Assembly (NCBI GenBank): GCA_029776735.1
Contig: JAKOUL010000117.1
Coordinates: forward strand, 1-30,376
Direction of reading: 5' to 3'
Source of the DNA: Dictyoglomota bacterium
GTDB taxonomy: Bacteria > Dictyoglomota > Dictyoglomia > Dictyoglomales > Dictyoglomaceae
Length of the DNA: 30,376 nt
Shown here one piece after another: positions 1 through 8,544 of the stretch. Made by a program: the position numbers and the translations under genes. Each line of letters begins with the position of its first letter. The first letter of the stretch is position 1. The notes under the pieces were generated by a model. That model was not told where the DNA came from. It searched no databases and worked only from the letters and a program-made list of their open reading frames with translations.

Positions 1-371
1 AAAGAGAAAGAATAATTTAAAATAGTATATGCTGTTGTAGGATCTACTTGTTTTGTCTGATTATATATATTTGAGATGTTTGAGGCTAAACTACTTGAAG
101 AAAGAAGATTTGATAGATAAGTTTGAGTAATCTCCGATACTTTATTCTTTGGAATCTCTCTTTGTAATACAAAATGAGCTACAGAGAGGACATTTTTAAC
201 TCCCATTTGGGCAGCATTTATTACCTGATCCCTCGCCTGATCTCTTTTGGTAAGAGAGCCTTCAGAAACAACAGAATTTAAGAGCATAAAAACCAGCACC
301 GTGATTAAAGCACCAAAAATAATCGCAGTTGCTAAGGAAATATCCCCTTTTTCCCCTTTTCTATATCTCAT
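1..371 (-). CDS. N-terminal part of a membrane-anchored, pilin-like protein (C-terminus outside window)
   Basis: Reading the minus strand from the ATG at 371-369 gives an open frame with no stop to the window edge (123 complete codons). The N-terminus is short and basic (MRYRKGEKGD), followed by one hydrophobic segment at about residues 11-31 and then a polar, Ser/Gln-rich extracytoplasmic-looking region. This layout fits type IV pilin-like or Tad-like minor pilins with a single N-terminal anchor. The usual Glu five residues after a prepilin peptidase site is not obvious, so the family is uncertain. An in-frame TGA lies 15 bases upstream of the ATG, so the start cannot be further upstream. 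The only good Shine-Dalgarno (GGAGTG) is about 22 bases before this ATG and better placed for an out-of-frame ATG at 387; see the tandem repeat. A promoter is visible at 432-461. Confidence 0.7.
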   Translation of the reverse strand, partial: MRYRKGEKGDISLATAIIFGALITVLVFMLLNSVVSEGSLTKRDQARDQVINAAQMGVKNVLSVAHFVLQREIPKNKVSEITQTYLSNLLSSSSLASNISNIYNQTKQVDPTTAYTILNYSFS

Positions 372-388
372 ATTTTCTATATCTCATA
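357..388. repeat. Perfect 16-bp tandem duplication over the start codon of the minus-strand gene
   Basis: TTTTCTATATCTCATA occurs twice without a gap, at 357-372 and 373-388. On the minus strand each copy supplies an ATG (369-371 and 385-387). The ATG nearer the Shine-Dalgarno opens only an eight-codon frame (MRYRKYEI, then TAG), which overlaps the ATG of the long frame. Because 16 is not a multiple of three, gain or loss of a copy changes the frame and the spacing to the ribosome binding site. Confidence 0.9.
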
Positions 389-431
389 ATCTTCACTCCT
401 AATCACCAAATTTAATTTATTATCTAAATTT

Positions 432-461
432 ATTATACCCCAAAGTTTATAAATAATTCAA
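432..461 (-). promoter_or_regulatory. Sigma-70-type promoter for the minus-strand pilin-like gene
   Basis: On the minus strand a TTGAAT -35 box (456-461) is followed after 18 bases by a perfect TATAAT -10 box (432-437). It lies about 60 bases upstream of the pilin-like gene and points toward it. The match is good for a primary sigma factor; activity is inferred. Confidence 0.6.
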
Positions 462-612
462 TAGAGATTGAAATATAAATACTAAAAGTTTTCTCTAAAT
501 TTCATTTATCTTTTCCTCTCTTAATTTCCCTATTTTAACTTTACATAATATATATTATCGGAAGCAAAAGAAAAGCAAGGAAAATTCTATTAAAAATTTC
601 CATCTTTTCCTC

Positions 613-641
613 TTTACAAAAATTTTTTACTATGATATGAT
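613..641 (+). promoter_or_regulatory. Sigma-70-type promoter of the ilv-leu operon
   Basis: TTTACA (613-618), a 17-base spacer and TATGAT (636-641) form a near-consensus promoter. Transcription would begin near 648, about 20 bases before the first helix of the T-box leader. This is the expected position for the promoter of a T-box-controlled operon. Confidence 0.75.
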
Positions 642-668
642 TTCAATTTAATAATCATAAAAATCAAC

Positions 669-907
669 GGCGATGAAGAGGAATAGTATATAGGTTTGTA
701 CTTTTCCAGAGAGTCAGGGGTTGGTGAAACCTGTCAGTACAACCTATAGAACTCGCCTCGGAGCTGAGAGGCTGAAATTATAAGTAAGACTCTCCGTACT
801 CCTGCGTTAGAGGAGTAAGTGCCCATAAAGAATGATCCTTTATGGGCAATGAAGGTGGTACCGTGGGAAAGCTTCTCACCCTTTTGTGGTTGAGAAGCTT
901 TTATTTT
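669..907 (+). promoter_or_regulatory. T-box leader, leucine specifier (CUC), controlling the ilv-leu-cimA operon
   Basis: The leader has the ordered parts of a T-box riboswitch. Stem I contains GATGAAGAGG, an AGTA motif (685-688), the apical AGAGAG and GGTTGGTGAAACC elements, and a helix TAGGTTTGTAC/GTACAACCTA. GAGG (678-681) pairs with CCTC (756-759) and frames a specifier loop with GAACTCG, so the specifier codon is CTC (752-754), leucine. Stem III pairs 798-803 with 811-816, and a further strong hairpin spans 821-847. The conserved T-box sequence GAAGGTGGTACCGTGG lies at 851-866. Its bulge TGGT (856-859) would pair with an ACCA end, which fits the A discriminator base usual in tRNA-Leu. 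In the antiterminator AAGG pairs with CCTT and GTG with CAC, excluding the downstream terminator. Uncharged tRNA-Leu should allow read-through into ilvB. Confidence 0.93.
868..907 (+). terminator. Intrinsic terminator of the T-box leader
   Basis: AAGCTTCTCA (869-878) pairs perfectly with TGAGAAGCTT (891-900), followed by a T-rich run (901-907). The 5' arm overlaps the bases needed for the antiterminator, so the two folds are mutually exclusive. Termination is the default when tRNA-Leu is charged. Confidence 0.92.
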
Positions 908-929
908 AAGAAAGGAGGAAATTAGTAGA

Positions 930-2600
930 ATGCAAATGACTGTGGCTGAGGCTATCATAAAGTTTTTACAAGAAGAAGGGGTAGATATTATTTTTGGATA
1001 TCCTGGAGGGTCAGTCATAGGATTTTATGATGCCCTTTATGACTCTTCTTTAAAACATGTACTTGTAAGGCATGAACAAGGTGCAGCTCATGCAGCTGAC
1101 GGCTATGCCAGGTCTACTGGGAAAGTTGGGGTATGTGTAGCTACATCAGGACCTGGCGCAACAAATTTAGTTACAGGTATAGCTACTGCTTATATGGATT
1201 CCATCCCACTTATAGCTATTACTGGACAGGTTAAGACTTCTGCTTTAGGAAAAGACTCTTTTCAAGAAGTAGATACCCAAGGAATTACTATGCCAATTAC
1301 AAAACATAATTACCTACTAAAGAATCCCAATGATGCTCTAAAAGTTTTTAAAGAAGCTTTTTATATTGCAACTACAGGAAGAAAAGGACCTGTATTAATT
1401 GATGTCCCTACAGATGTTTTTGCATCAAAGATTAATTACTCTTATCCTACGAAGATTGATCTTTTAGGTTATAAACCTAATTATGATCCCCATCCTATGC
1501 AACTTAAGAAAGTAGTGCAATTAATAAAAGAGGCAGAAAAACCTGTAATTTTAGCTGGGGGTGGAGTGATTGGTTCTGAGGCTTCAAAAGAGCTTTTAAC
1601 TTTTGCAGAAAAAATAAATGCACCTGTAGTTATTACTCTTATGGGTAAAGGGGCAATTTCGGAAGATCATGATTTGTACTGCGGATTTGTAGGAATGCAT
1701 GGACCAGCATATGCTAACTATACTATTAATGACAGTGACCTTGTTATTGCTATAGGAGTAAGATTTAGTGATCGCTCTACAGGAAAGGTAGAAACTTTTG
1801 CTCCTAATGCAAAAATTGTCCATATTGATATCGATCCAGCTGAAATTGGTAAGAATGTTGTGCCATATATACCCATAGTGGCTGATGCTAAAAGAGCTCT
1901 GGAAAAATTGATAGAAATGGTAGAACCAAAGCAGAATCCTATGTGGTGGGAGAAGATAAAAGATTGGAAAGAAAGATATCCTCTTAAATATAGATGGTCA
2001 GATGGAGAAATCAAACCTCAGTATGTCGTTGAGAAAATTTATGAAAAAACAAAAGGTGATGCTATTGTGGTAACTGAGGTTGGTCAGAATCAAATGTGGG
2101 CAGCTCAATACTACAAAGTGAAAAGACCGAGACAATTTATTACCTCAGGTGGATTAGGAACCATGGGATTTGGCTTTCCTGCTGCAATTGGAGCTCAGAT
2201 GGGAAATAGAGATAAAATCGTTATTGATATTGCGGGAGATGGTAGTATTCAGATGAATATACAAGAACTTGCTACTGCATCGGCAGAAAAATTACCTATA
2301 AAAATTTTCATCTTAAATAATAGTTGCTTAGGTATGGTAAGACAGTGGCAAGAACTTTTTTACAATAAAAAATATGCCTGTACTTTATTTGATGTAGCTC
2401 CAGATTTTGAAAAGCTTGCAGAAGCATACGGTGCTTATAGTAGAAAGGTTACGAAGGCTGAAGAATTAGAAGAAACTATAGAATGGGCTCTTAATATAAA
2501 TAATGCTCCAGTTATCGTAGATATAAAAGTGGCAAAAGAAGAGAATGTATTCCCTATGATTCCTGCAGGTGGTTCCATAGATAAAATGATGATAGATTAA
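930..2600 (+). CDS. ilvB: Acetolactate synthase, large (catalytic) subunit
   Basis: This ThDP-dependent enzyme joins two pyruvates to 2-acetolactate (valine and leucine) or pyruvate with 2-oxobutyrate (isoleucine). The 556-aa protein has normal family length and the three ThDP-enzyme domains. Visible are the N-terminal pyrimidine-binding region with the catalytic Glu in RHEQGAAHAADGYAR (E49), the SGPGATN loop, and the C-terminal ThDP/Mg motif starting GDGS (436) and ending NN (463-464). The ATG at 930 follows AAAGGAGG (911-918). It is the first gene after the T-box and lies six bases upstream of the regulatory subunit frame. It could in principle be a catabolic acetolactate synthase, but the biosynthetic operon argues against that. 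Confidence 0.96.
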   Translation: MQMTVAEAIIKFLQEEGVDIIFGYPGGSVIGFYDALYDSSLKHVLVRHEQGAAHAADGYARSTGKVGVCVATSGPGATNLVTGIATAYMDSIPLIAITGQVKTSALGKDSFQEVDTQGITMPITKHNYLLKNPNDALKVFKEAFYIATTGRKGPVLIDVPTDVFASKINYSYPTKIDLLGYKPNYDPHPMQLKKVVQLIKEAEKPVILAGGGVIGSEASKELLTFAEKINAPVVITLMGKGAISEDHDLYCGFVGMHGPAYANYTINDSDLVIAIGVRFSDRSTGKVETFAPNAKIVHIDIDPAEIGKNVVPYIPIVADAKRALEKLIEMVEPKQNPMWWEKIKDWKERYPLKYRWSDGEIKPQYVVEKIYEKTKGDAIVVTEVGQNQMWAAQYYKVKRPRQFITSGGLGTMGFGFPAAIGAQMGNRDKIVIDIAGDGSIQMNIQELATASAEKLPIKIFILNNSCLGMVRQWQELFYNKKYACTLFDVAPDFEKLAEAYGAYSRKVTKAEELEETIEWALNINNAPVIVDIKVAKEENVFPMIPAGGSIDKMMID

Positions 2601-2615
2601 GGGGGTTTGAAAAAA

Positions 2616-3110
2616 ATGCAACATACTTTATCTCTTCTTGTAGAAAATAAACCGGGAGTTTTGGCAAGAATAGCAGGTCTCTTTAGTAGAAGAGGCTACA
2701 ATATAGAGAGTTTGGCAGTTAATACTACTGAGGTTCCAAATCTTTCAAGAATTACATTAGTGGTCTTAGGAGATGAGAGAGTATTAGAGCAGATTACAAA
2801 GCAAGCATATAAATTAATTGAGGTAGTTAAGGTTAATGACTTTACAGGAGTACCTATGGTAGAAAGAGAACTTGCTCTTATAAAGGTTAAATCAGATGCT
2901 TCTACTCGTAGAGCTATTATTGATTTAGTTGAAATTTTTAGAGCCAATATTGTAGATGTAAGTGATAAAGACCTTATCATTGAAATTACTGGTGATAGTG
3001 AAAAGATAGATGCATTTAAAAAGAACCTTGAACCTTATGGCATCAAGGAGATGGTGAGAACTGGAAAGATTGTTATGGAAAGAGGAATGAATCTAAATAA
3101 TAATAAATAA
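2616..3110 (+). CDS. ilvN: Acetolactate synthase, small (regulatory) subunit
   Basis: The 164-aa product is the regulatory partner of IlvB. The N-terminal ACT domain begins QHTLSLLVENKPGVLARIAGL, the usual valine-binding region; a second C-terminal domain covers about residues 80-160. It binds the catalytic subunit, raises its activity and confers feedback inhibition. I chose ATG 2616 because GGGGG (2601-2605) is about 10 bases upstream; an in-frame TTG at 2607 would be nearly on top of that site. The gene follows ilvB directly and ilvC starts about 20 bases after it. The symbol ilvH would be equally appropriate. Confidence 0.94.
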   Translation: MQHTLSLLVENKPGVLARIAGLFSRRGYNIESLAVNTTEVPNLSRITLVVLGDERVLEQITKQAYKLIEVVKVNDFTGVPMVERELALIKVKSDASTRRAIIDLVEIFRANIVDVSDKDLIIEITGDSEKIDAFKKNLEPYGIKEMVRTGKIVMERGMNLNNNK

Positions 3111-3130
3111 AAATAAGGAGGCCCTGAAAG

Positions 3131-4129
3131 ATGGCAAAGGCATATTATGACTCAGATGTTGATCTTAATGTATTGAAAGATAAGGTTTTAACAGTTCTGG
3201 GATATGGAAGTCAGGGACGTGCTCATTCAAGAAACTTAAAAGATAGTGGATTAAATGTAATAGTTGGACTTAGACCTAATGGAGATTCATGGAAGAGAGC
3301 ATTAGAAGAAGGAATGCATGTAGAAAAAATAGAAGATGCTGTTCAAAAATCAGATATTGTAATGTTCCTTGTTCCTGATACAGAACAACCTCTTGTATAT
3401 AAAGAAAAGGTTATGCCTTATTTAAAACCAAATCAAGCCCTTGGTTTCGCCCATGGATTTAATATTCATTTCTCACAGATTACTCCTCCTCCTTTTGTAG
3501 ATGTATTTATGGTTGCTCCTAAGGGACCTGGTCCTCTTGTGAGAGATCTATATGAGGAAGGTAAAGGAGTTCCAGCCCTTTATGCTGTTTATCAAGATTA
3601 TACCCAGAAGGCAAAAGAAATTGCTCTTGCATATGCCAAGGGTATTGGAGCTACCCGTGCAGGAGTAATAGAAACTACTTTTAAAGAAGAAACAGAGACT
3701 GATCTTTTTGGGGAACAGGCAGTTTTATGTGGAGGAGTAAGTGCTCTTATCAAAGCTGGATTTGAAACTCTTGTAGAAGCAGGTTATCAACCAGAAGTAG
3801 CCTATTATGAATGTCTTCATGAGATGAAACTTATTGTGGATCTTATTAACCAAGGTGGAATTACTCTTATGAGAAAAGCAGTAAGTGATACTGCAAAATA
3901 TGGGGATATAACAAGAGGTCCAAGAATAATTAATGAGGAAACACGTCAAGAAATGAAAAAGATATTAGAAGAAATTCAAGACGGAAAATTTGCAAAGGAA
4001 TGGATTCTTGAAAATCAAGTAGGGAGACCTGTATTTAATGCACTTCTCAAAAAAGATGAGGAACATATTATTGAAAAAGTGGGGAAGGTTTTAAGAGATA
4101 TGATGCCTTGGCTTAGATCTAAAAAGTAA
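3131..4129 (+). CDS. ilvC: Ketol-acid reductoisomerase (class I)
   Basis: The enzyme isomerises and reduces acetolactate or acetohydroxybutyrate to the dihydroxy acids of valine and isoleucine synthesis, using Mg2+ and usually NADPH. The 332-aa length marks the short class I form. The N-terminal Rossmann motif is [13 protein letters not shown], where most family members have His rather than Arg after the second Gly. The Arg in the LRPNGDSW loop is compatible with NADPH. The C-terminal metal-binding region has [14 protein letters not shown] and a conserved [12 protein letters not shown] helix. An AGGAGG sits before the ATG. It acts directly downstream of IlvBN. Confidence 0.97.
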   Translation: MAKAYYDSDVDLNVLKDKVLTVLGYGSQGRAHSRNLKDSGLNVIVGLRPNGDSWKRALEEGMHVEKIEDAVQKSDIVMFLVPDTEQPLVYKEKVMPYLKPNQALGFAHGFNIHFSQITPPPFVDVFMVAPKGPGPLVRDLYEEGKGVPALYAVYQDYTQKAKEIALAYAKGIGATRAGVIETTFKEETETDLFGEQAVLCGGVSALIKAGFETLVEAGYQPEVAYYECLHEMKLIVDLINQGGITLMRKAVSDTAKYGDITRGPRIINEETRQEMKKILEEIQDGKFAKEWILENQVGRPVFNALLKKDEEHIIEKVGKVLRDMMPWLRSKK

Positions 4130-4146
4130 AGAGGGGGTGAGGTTTC

Positions 4147-5658
4147 ATGTCAAAGGTATATATTTTTGATACTACTTTAAGGGATGGAGAGCAAACACCT
4201 GGAGTAAATTTAAATACTGAGGAAAAATTAGAGATTGCAGAACAACTTACAAAGCTGAATGTGGACATCATAGAAGCAGGTTTTCCTGTTTCATCTCCAG
4301 GAGAATTTGAGTCTGTAAAAATTATTGCAGAAAAAGTAAAAGGTCCTACTATTGCAGCTCTTGCACGTGCTATTCCTTTAGATATTGATAGAGCTTGGGA
4401 AGCTATTAAATCAGCAGAATCTCCCAGAATTCATATCTTTATTGCAACATCTGATATTCATATTGAGAAAAAACTAAGAAAAACACGAGAAGAGGTTTTA
4501 GAGGAAGCAGTTTCTGCTGTTAAATATGGGAAAAGATATTGCAATGATATAGAATTTTCTGCAGAAGACGCATCAAGGACTGATTTCAACTTTCTCTGCA
4601 GAGTCTTAGAGGCAGTTATTGAGGCTGGTGCAACAGTGATAAATATTCCAGATACAGTAGGTTATGCATTACCTTGGGAATTTGGAGATCTTATTAGAAA
4701 ATTAAGGGAAAATGTAAAGAATATGGATAGGGTCATAACAAGTATACATTGTCATAATGATTTAGGACTTGCTACAGCGAACTCTTTATCAGCAATAATT
4801 AATGGTGCTCAACAGGTTGAGTGTACTATTAATGGACTTGGAGAAAGAGCAGGAAATACTGCTATGGAAGAGGTTGTTATGGCACTTAAGGTTAAAAAAC
4901 TTCCTTATGATGTGGGAATAAATATTTCAGAAATATATAAAACCAGTAAGCTTGTAAGTAATCTTACCGGAGTGCTTATCCAACCTAATAAGGCAATTGT
5001 AGGAGAAAATGCTTTTGCTCATGAATCTGGAATACATCAACATGGTGTGCTACAAGATCCCAGTACTTATGAAATCATAGATCCCAAAACTATTGGAATC
5101 TCAGAAAGTAGAATAGTACTTGGAAGACTCTCTGGTAAACATGCTTTTGAGAAGAGGCTTCAAGAACTTGGATACAATCTTCCACCGGAACAATTAGAAG
5201 AATCTTTTAAAAAGTTTAAAGAATTAGCGGATAAGAAGAAGGAGATTACTGATAGGGACATTGAATCATTAGTCTCAAATCAAATCAAATATATACCTGA
5301 ACATTATAAATTAGTCCACCTTCAGATAGTAAGTGGAATAGGTATTGTTCCTACCGCAACAGTTGTCCTTACAGAGGATGAAAAAGAGATAAAAAATGTA
5401 GGGATAGGAAATGGTCCTATAGATGCTGCATACAAGGCTATAACAAATGCAGTAAAGGTAGAACATACTCTTCAAGATTTCTATCTTAAATCTGTAACTG
5501 GCGGAACCGATGCTCTTGGTGAAGCCTTAGTTAAAATTGCAGATAAGGATGGGAATATTTATACAGGGCGTGCATCTAGTACCGACGTTATAGAAGCTAG
5601 CGCAAAAGCTTACTTAAGAGCAATCAATCAAATGCTTTCCTTTAAAGAAAGGTCATAA
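4147..5658 (+). CDS. leuA: 2-isopropylmalate synthase
   Basis: LeuA condenses acetyl-CoA with 2-oxoisovalerate, the committed step of leucine synthesis. The 503-aa protein has the full layout: an N-terminal TIM barrel with [13 protein letters not shown] (general base and metal Asp) and the metal motif [12 protein letters not shown], a linker with [15 protein letters not shown], and a C-terminal LeuA regulatory domain (about 370-503) that normally binds leucine for feedback inhibition. The ATG at 4147 follows GAGGGGGTGAGG. It is a paralogue of the cimA product at the end of the same operon. The DGEQTPGV form and the leuCDB neighbours support isopropylmalate rather than homocitrate synthase. 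Confidence 0.95.
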   Translation: MSKVYIFDTTLRDGEQTPGVNLNTEEKLEIAEQLTKLNVDIIEAGFPVSSPGEFESVKIIAEKVKGPTIAALARAIPLDIDRAWEAIKSAESPRIHIFIATSDIHIEKKLRKTREEVLEEAVSAVKYGKRYCNDIEFSAEDASRTDFNFLCRVLEAVIEAGATVINIPDTVGYALPWEFGDLIRKLRENVKNMDRVITSIHCHNDLGLATANSLSAIINGAQQVECTINGLGERAGNTAMEEVVMALKVKKLPYDVGINISEIYKTSKLVSNLTGVLIQPNKAIVGENAFAHESGIHQHGVLQDPSTYEIIDPKTIGISESRIVLGRLSGKHAFEKRLQELGYNLPPEQLEESFKKFKELADKKKEITDRDIESLVSNQIKYIPEHYKLVHLQIVSGIGIVPTATVVLTEDEKEIKNVGIGNGPIDAAYKAITNAVKVEHTLQDFYLKSVTGGTDALGEALVKIADKDGNIYTGRASSTDVIEASAKAYLRAINQMLSFKERS

Positions 5659-5678
5659 GTTAAAGGAGGAATAGAAGT

Positions 5679-6953
5679 GTGGGACAGACTATAACTGAAA
5701 AAATACTTGCTAATCATGCTGGAAAGAAAGAGGTTTTCCCAGGAGAGTTAATTTTTGTGAACTTGGATTTTATACTTACTAATGATATAACCGGACCATT
5801 AGCAATAAAAGAGTTTGAGAATATAGGGATAGATAAGGTCTTTGATCCTGAAAAAATTGCATTGATTCCTGATCATTCCACTCCTAATAAGGATATAAAA
5901 TCAGCTCAACAAAGCAAAATTATTAGAGAATTTGCAAGGAAGTACAACATAAAATATTACTATGAGTTGGGACGTGTGGGAATAGAACATGCCCTTCTTC
6001 CTGAGGAAGGTTTAATACTTCCAGGAGACTGTATTATTGGAGCTGATTCTCATACTTGTACATATGGAGCTTTAGGAGCTTTTTCTACTGGTGTTGGAAG
6101 TACAGATCTTGCATATGCTATGGCACTAAATGAGATATGGCTGAAAGTACCTGAAAGTATAAAATTTGTCTATTATGGGAAGCTCTCTAAATGGGTCACA
6201 GGAAAAGATGTCATCTTATATACTATTGGGAAAATTGGTGTTGATGGCGCAAGATATAAAGCTATGGAATTTACAGGGGAGATAATAAGAAACCTTCCTA
6301 TGTCAGATAGACTTACCATTTGTAATATGGCAGTAGAGGCAGGAGGAAAGAATGGAATAATAGAACCTGATGAGATAACTCTTGAATATGTTAAAGATAG
6401 GGCAAAGAGAGATTTTAAAGTATATAAAAGCGATCTTGATGCAAGTTATTCTAAAGTTTACGAATGGGATTTAACAAAATTAGAACCTGTAGTTGCATTT
6501 CCTCACTTACCAAGTAACACCAAAGTTATCTCTGAGATAGGAAAGGACATTTATATAGACCAGGCATATATAGGTTCTTGTACTAATGGGAGAATTGAAG
6601 ATTTAAGAATTGCTGCTAAGATATTAAAAGGACATAAAGTAAATCCTAATGTAAGGCTTATAGTAACTCCTGCTACACCTAATATTTATATGCAAGCCAT
6701 GAAAGAAGGACTTCTTGAAATATTCTTAGAAGCTGGTGCATCCATAACACCACCAAGTTGTGGACCTTGTTTAGGAGGGCATCTTGGGGTTCTTGCAGAA
6801 GGAGAAAAAGCAATTGCTACTACAAACAGAAATTTTGTGGGGAGAATGGGACATCCTAAAAGTGAAGTTTATCTTTCAAATCCAGCAGTAGCTGCAGCCT
6901 CTGCAGTTTTAGGAAGAATTGCTGCACCATGGGAAGTGGAGGTGAAAGAATGA
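5679..6953 (+). CDS. leuC: 3-isopropylmalate dehydratase, large subunit
   Basis: With LeuD this aconitase-family enzyme isomerises 2- to 3-isopropylmalate; with CimA present it should also isomerise citramalate. The 424-aa length is that of the short archaeal/clostridial-type subunit. The three [4Fe-4S] ligands are visible as Cys301 (GSCTNGR), Cys361 and Cys364 ([10 protein letters not shown]). Other aconitase motifs include [15 protein letters not shown]. The start is a GTG at 5679, placed 9 bases after AAAGGAGG; an overlapping GTG at 5677 is out of frame. The stop overlaps the leuD start (ATGA), implying coupled translation of the two subunits. Confidence 0.95.
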   Translation: MGQTITEKILANHAGKKEVFPGELIFVNLDFILTNDITGPLAIKEFENIGIDKVFDPEKIALIPDHSTPNKDIKSAQQSKIIREFARKYNIKYYYELGRVGIEHALLPEEGLILPGDCIIGADSHTCTYGALGAFSTGVGSTDLAYAMALNEIWLKVPESIKFVYYGKLSKWVTGKDVILYTIGKIGVDGARYKAMEFTGEIIRNLPMSDRLTICNMAVEAGGKNGIIEPDEITLEYVKDRAKRDFKVYKSDLDASYSKVYEWDLTKLEPVVAFPHLPSNTKVISEIGKDIYIDQAYIGSCTNGRIEDLRIAAKILKGHKVNPNVRLIVTPATPNIYMQAMKEGLLEIFLEAGASITPPSCGPCLGGHLGVLAEGEKAIATTNRNFVGRMGHPKSEVYLSNPAVAAASAVLGRIAAPWEVEVKE

Positions 6954-7453
6954 TTTTTAGAGGTAAGGCTCTCAAATATGGAGACAATATTGATACTGAT
7001 GCTATTATTCCTGCAAGATATCTGAATACTACTGATCCAAAGGAGCTTGCAGAACATTGTATGGAAGATTTAGATCCTGAATTTAAAAATAAGGTAAAGG
7101 AAAAAGATATATTAGTAGTGGGAGAAAATTTTGGCTGTGGTTCTTCAAGAGAGCATGCTCCTATTTCTATTAAAGCATCTGGAGTTAAATGTATTCTTGC
7201 GAAATCTTTTGCAAGAATATTTTATAGAAATGCTATTAATATGGGACTTCCTATTTTAGAGATTCCTTCAGTAATAGATAAAATAAATGAAGGAGACGAA
7301 TTGGAAGTTGATTTTGATAATGGGGTAGTAAAAAACCTAACCACAGGAGAAACTTTTGAAACTCTTCCCTTCCCTCCTCTCATTCAAGAATTAATTCAAA
7401 AAGGTGGGCTTATGAATTTTGCTAAAGAAAGATTAAGGGGAGGGAAACTATGA
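6950..7453 (+). CDS. leuD: 3-isopropylmalate dehydratase, small subunit
   Basis: This is the swivelling domain partner of LeuC. The 167-aa product starts [17 protein letters not shown] and contains the substrate-loop motif [14 protein letters not shown]. An upstream in-frame ATG at 6929 exists, but the ATG at 6950 has GGAGGT (6938-6943) at ideal distance and shares ATGA with the leuC stop, so it is preferred. The length is typical of the short type that pairs with 420-aa LeuC. The leuB start overlaps its stop, again as ATGA. Confidence 0.95.
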   Translation: MIFRGKALKYGDNIDTDAIIPARYLNTTDPKELAEHCMEDLDPEFKNKVKEKDILVVGENFGCGSSREHAPISIKASGVKCILAKSFARIFYRNAINMGLPILEIPSVIDKINEGDELEVDFDNGVVKNLTTGETFETLPFPPLIQELIQKGGLMNFAKERLRGGKL

Positions 7454-8544
7454 ATTTAAAAATCGTTACACTTCCAGGAGATGGTATTGGACCTGAAGTA
7501 GTTAGTCAGGGAGTAAAAGTAATTAGAGCTATAGAAAAGAAATATAATCATAAGATTGAAATTTTAGAAGGAATTATAGGTGGAATAGCAATAGATAAAT
7601 TTGGTACTCCCCTACCCCTTGAAACTCTTGAAATATGCAAAGAGAGCGATGCTATCCTTTTAGGAGCAGTGGGAGGACCAAAATGGGATAATCTTCCTGG
7701 AAATCTTAGACCTGAGAAAGCCCTTTTAGAACTTCGTGGCGGGTTTAATTTCTTTGCTAATATTCGTCCCATAAAAATTTTTGAGCCATTAACCTTTTCA
7801 TCCACCTTAAAACCTGAAATTTTAAAAGATGCAGACTTTGTAATAATTAGAGAGCTTACAGGGGGACTGTATTTTGGAAAACCTAAGGAAAGAAGAGTAG
7901 AAAATGGAGAAGAATTGGCTATTGATACCATGATTTATAGGACTTCTGAAATTGAGAGAATTGCTCATATAGCTTTTGAGACTGCGATTCAAAGAAGGAA
8001 AAAAGTTACTTCTGTAGATAAAGCCAATATACTTGAATGTTCCAGATTATGGAGAGAGGTAGTAGAAAAAGTCTCCCCCAAATATCCCAGTGTTACTTTA
8101 GAGCATATGTATGTTGATAATTGTGCCATGCAGATAGTCCGAAATCCAAGGCAATTTGACGTTATTCTTACTGAAAATACCTTTGGAGATATACTAAGTG
8201 ATGAAGCTGCAATCATAACAGGGTCCATTGGAATGCTTCCTTCGGCAAGTTTGGGAGAGGGAAAGAAGGGGTTATATGAACCAATTCATGGTTCTGCACC
8301 AGATATTGCTGGGAAAAATATAGCAAATCCTTTAGGAACTATATTGTCTGTAGCTATGATGTTTAGGTACTCTTTTAATTTAAAAGAAGAAGCAGATGAT
8401 ATAGAAAAAGCAGTTTCAAGAATAGTTTCTGAAGGCTATTTTACTCAAGATCTCTTCCAAAATAATCCTAATGCTAAAAAGCTTGTAAGTACAGAAGAGA
8501 TGGGAAATCTTATATGCCGAGAAATTCAAGGGGGTGCAAATTGA
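7450..8544 (+). CDS. leuB: 3-isopropylmalate dehydrogenase
   Basis: LeuB oxidatively decarboxylates 3-isopropylmalate to 2-oxoisocaproate with NAD+; in a citramalate pathway it also converts 3-methylmalate to 2-oxobutyrate. The 364-aa protein shows the N-terminal [10 protein letters not shown] motif, substrate-binding [12 protein letters not shown], and the metal/cofactor segment [12 protein letters not shown] followed by [27 protein letters not shown] is the usual NAD-binding stretch. It overlaps leuD by four bases and the cimA start overlaps its stop. Isocitrate dehydrogenase is unlikely given the context and sequence. Confidence 0.96.
   Translation: MNLKIVTLPGDGIGPEVVSQGVKVIRAIEKKYNHKIEILEGIIGGIAIDKFGTPLPLETLEICKESDAILLGAVGGPKWDNLPGNLRPEKALLELRGGFNFFANIRPIKIFEPLTFSSTLKPEILKDADFVIIRELTGGLYFGKPKERRVENGEELAIDTMIYRTSEIERIAHIAFETAIQRRKKVTSVDKANILECSRLWREVVEKVSPKYPSVTLEHMYVDNCAMQIVRNPRQFDVILTENTFGDILSDEAAIITGSIGMLPSASLGEGKKGLYEPIHGSAPDIAGKNIANPLGTILSVAMMFRYSFNLKEEADDIEKAVSRIVSEGYFTQDLFQNNPNAKKLVSTEEMGNLICREIQGGAN

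Noticed and set aside
545..558. ATAATATATATTAT palindrome upstream of the ilv promoter
   Set aside because: Pure A/T sequence in a very AT-rich spacer; such palindromes are expected by chance and nothing else marks an operator.
389..612. Possible small gene or RNA in the long gap before the T-box
   Set aside because: Apart from the minus-strand promoter I see only AT-rich sequence, with no open frame carrying a ribosome binding site and no stable hairpin.
734..1018. 94-aa minus-strand open frame over the T-box and ilvB start
   Set aside because: It lies antisense to a well-supported riboswitch and gene, has no ribosome binding site and no family resemblance.
2607..2615. TTG 2607 as ilvN start
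   Set aside because: It nearly abuts the GGGGG ribosome binding site; ATG 2616 has suitable spacing.
7548..7931. 127-aa minus-strand open frame inside leuB
   Set aside because: Antisense shadow of a conserved gene; composition follows the reverse complement of leuB codons.
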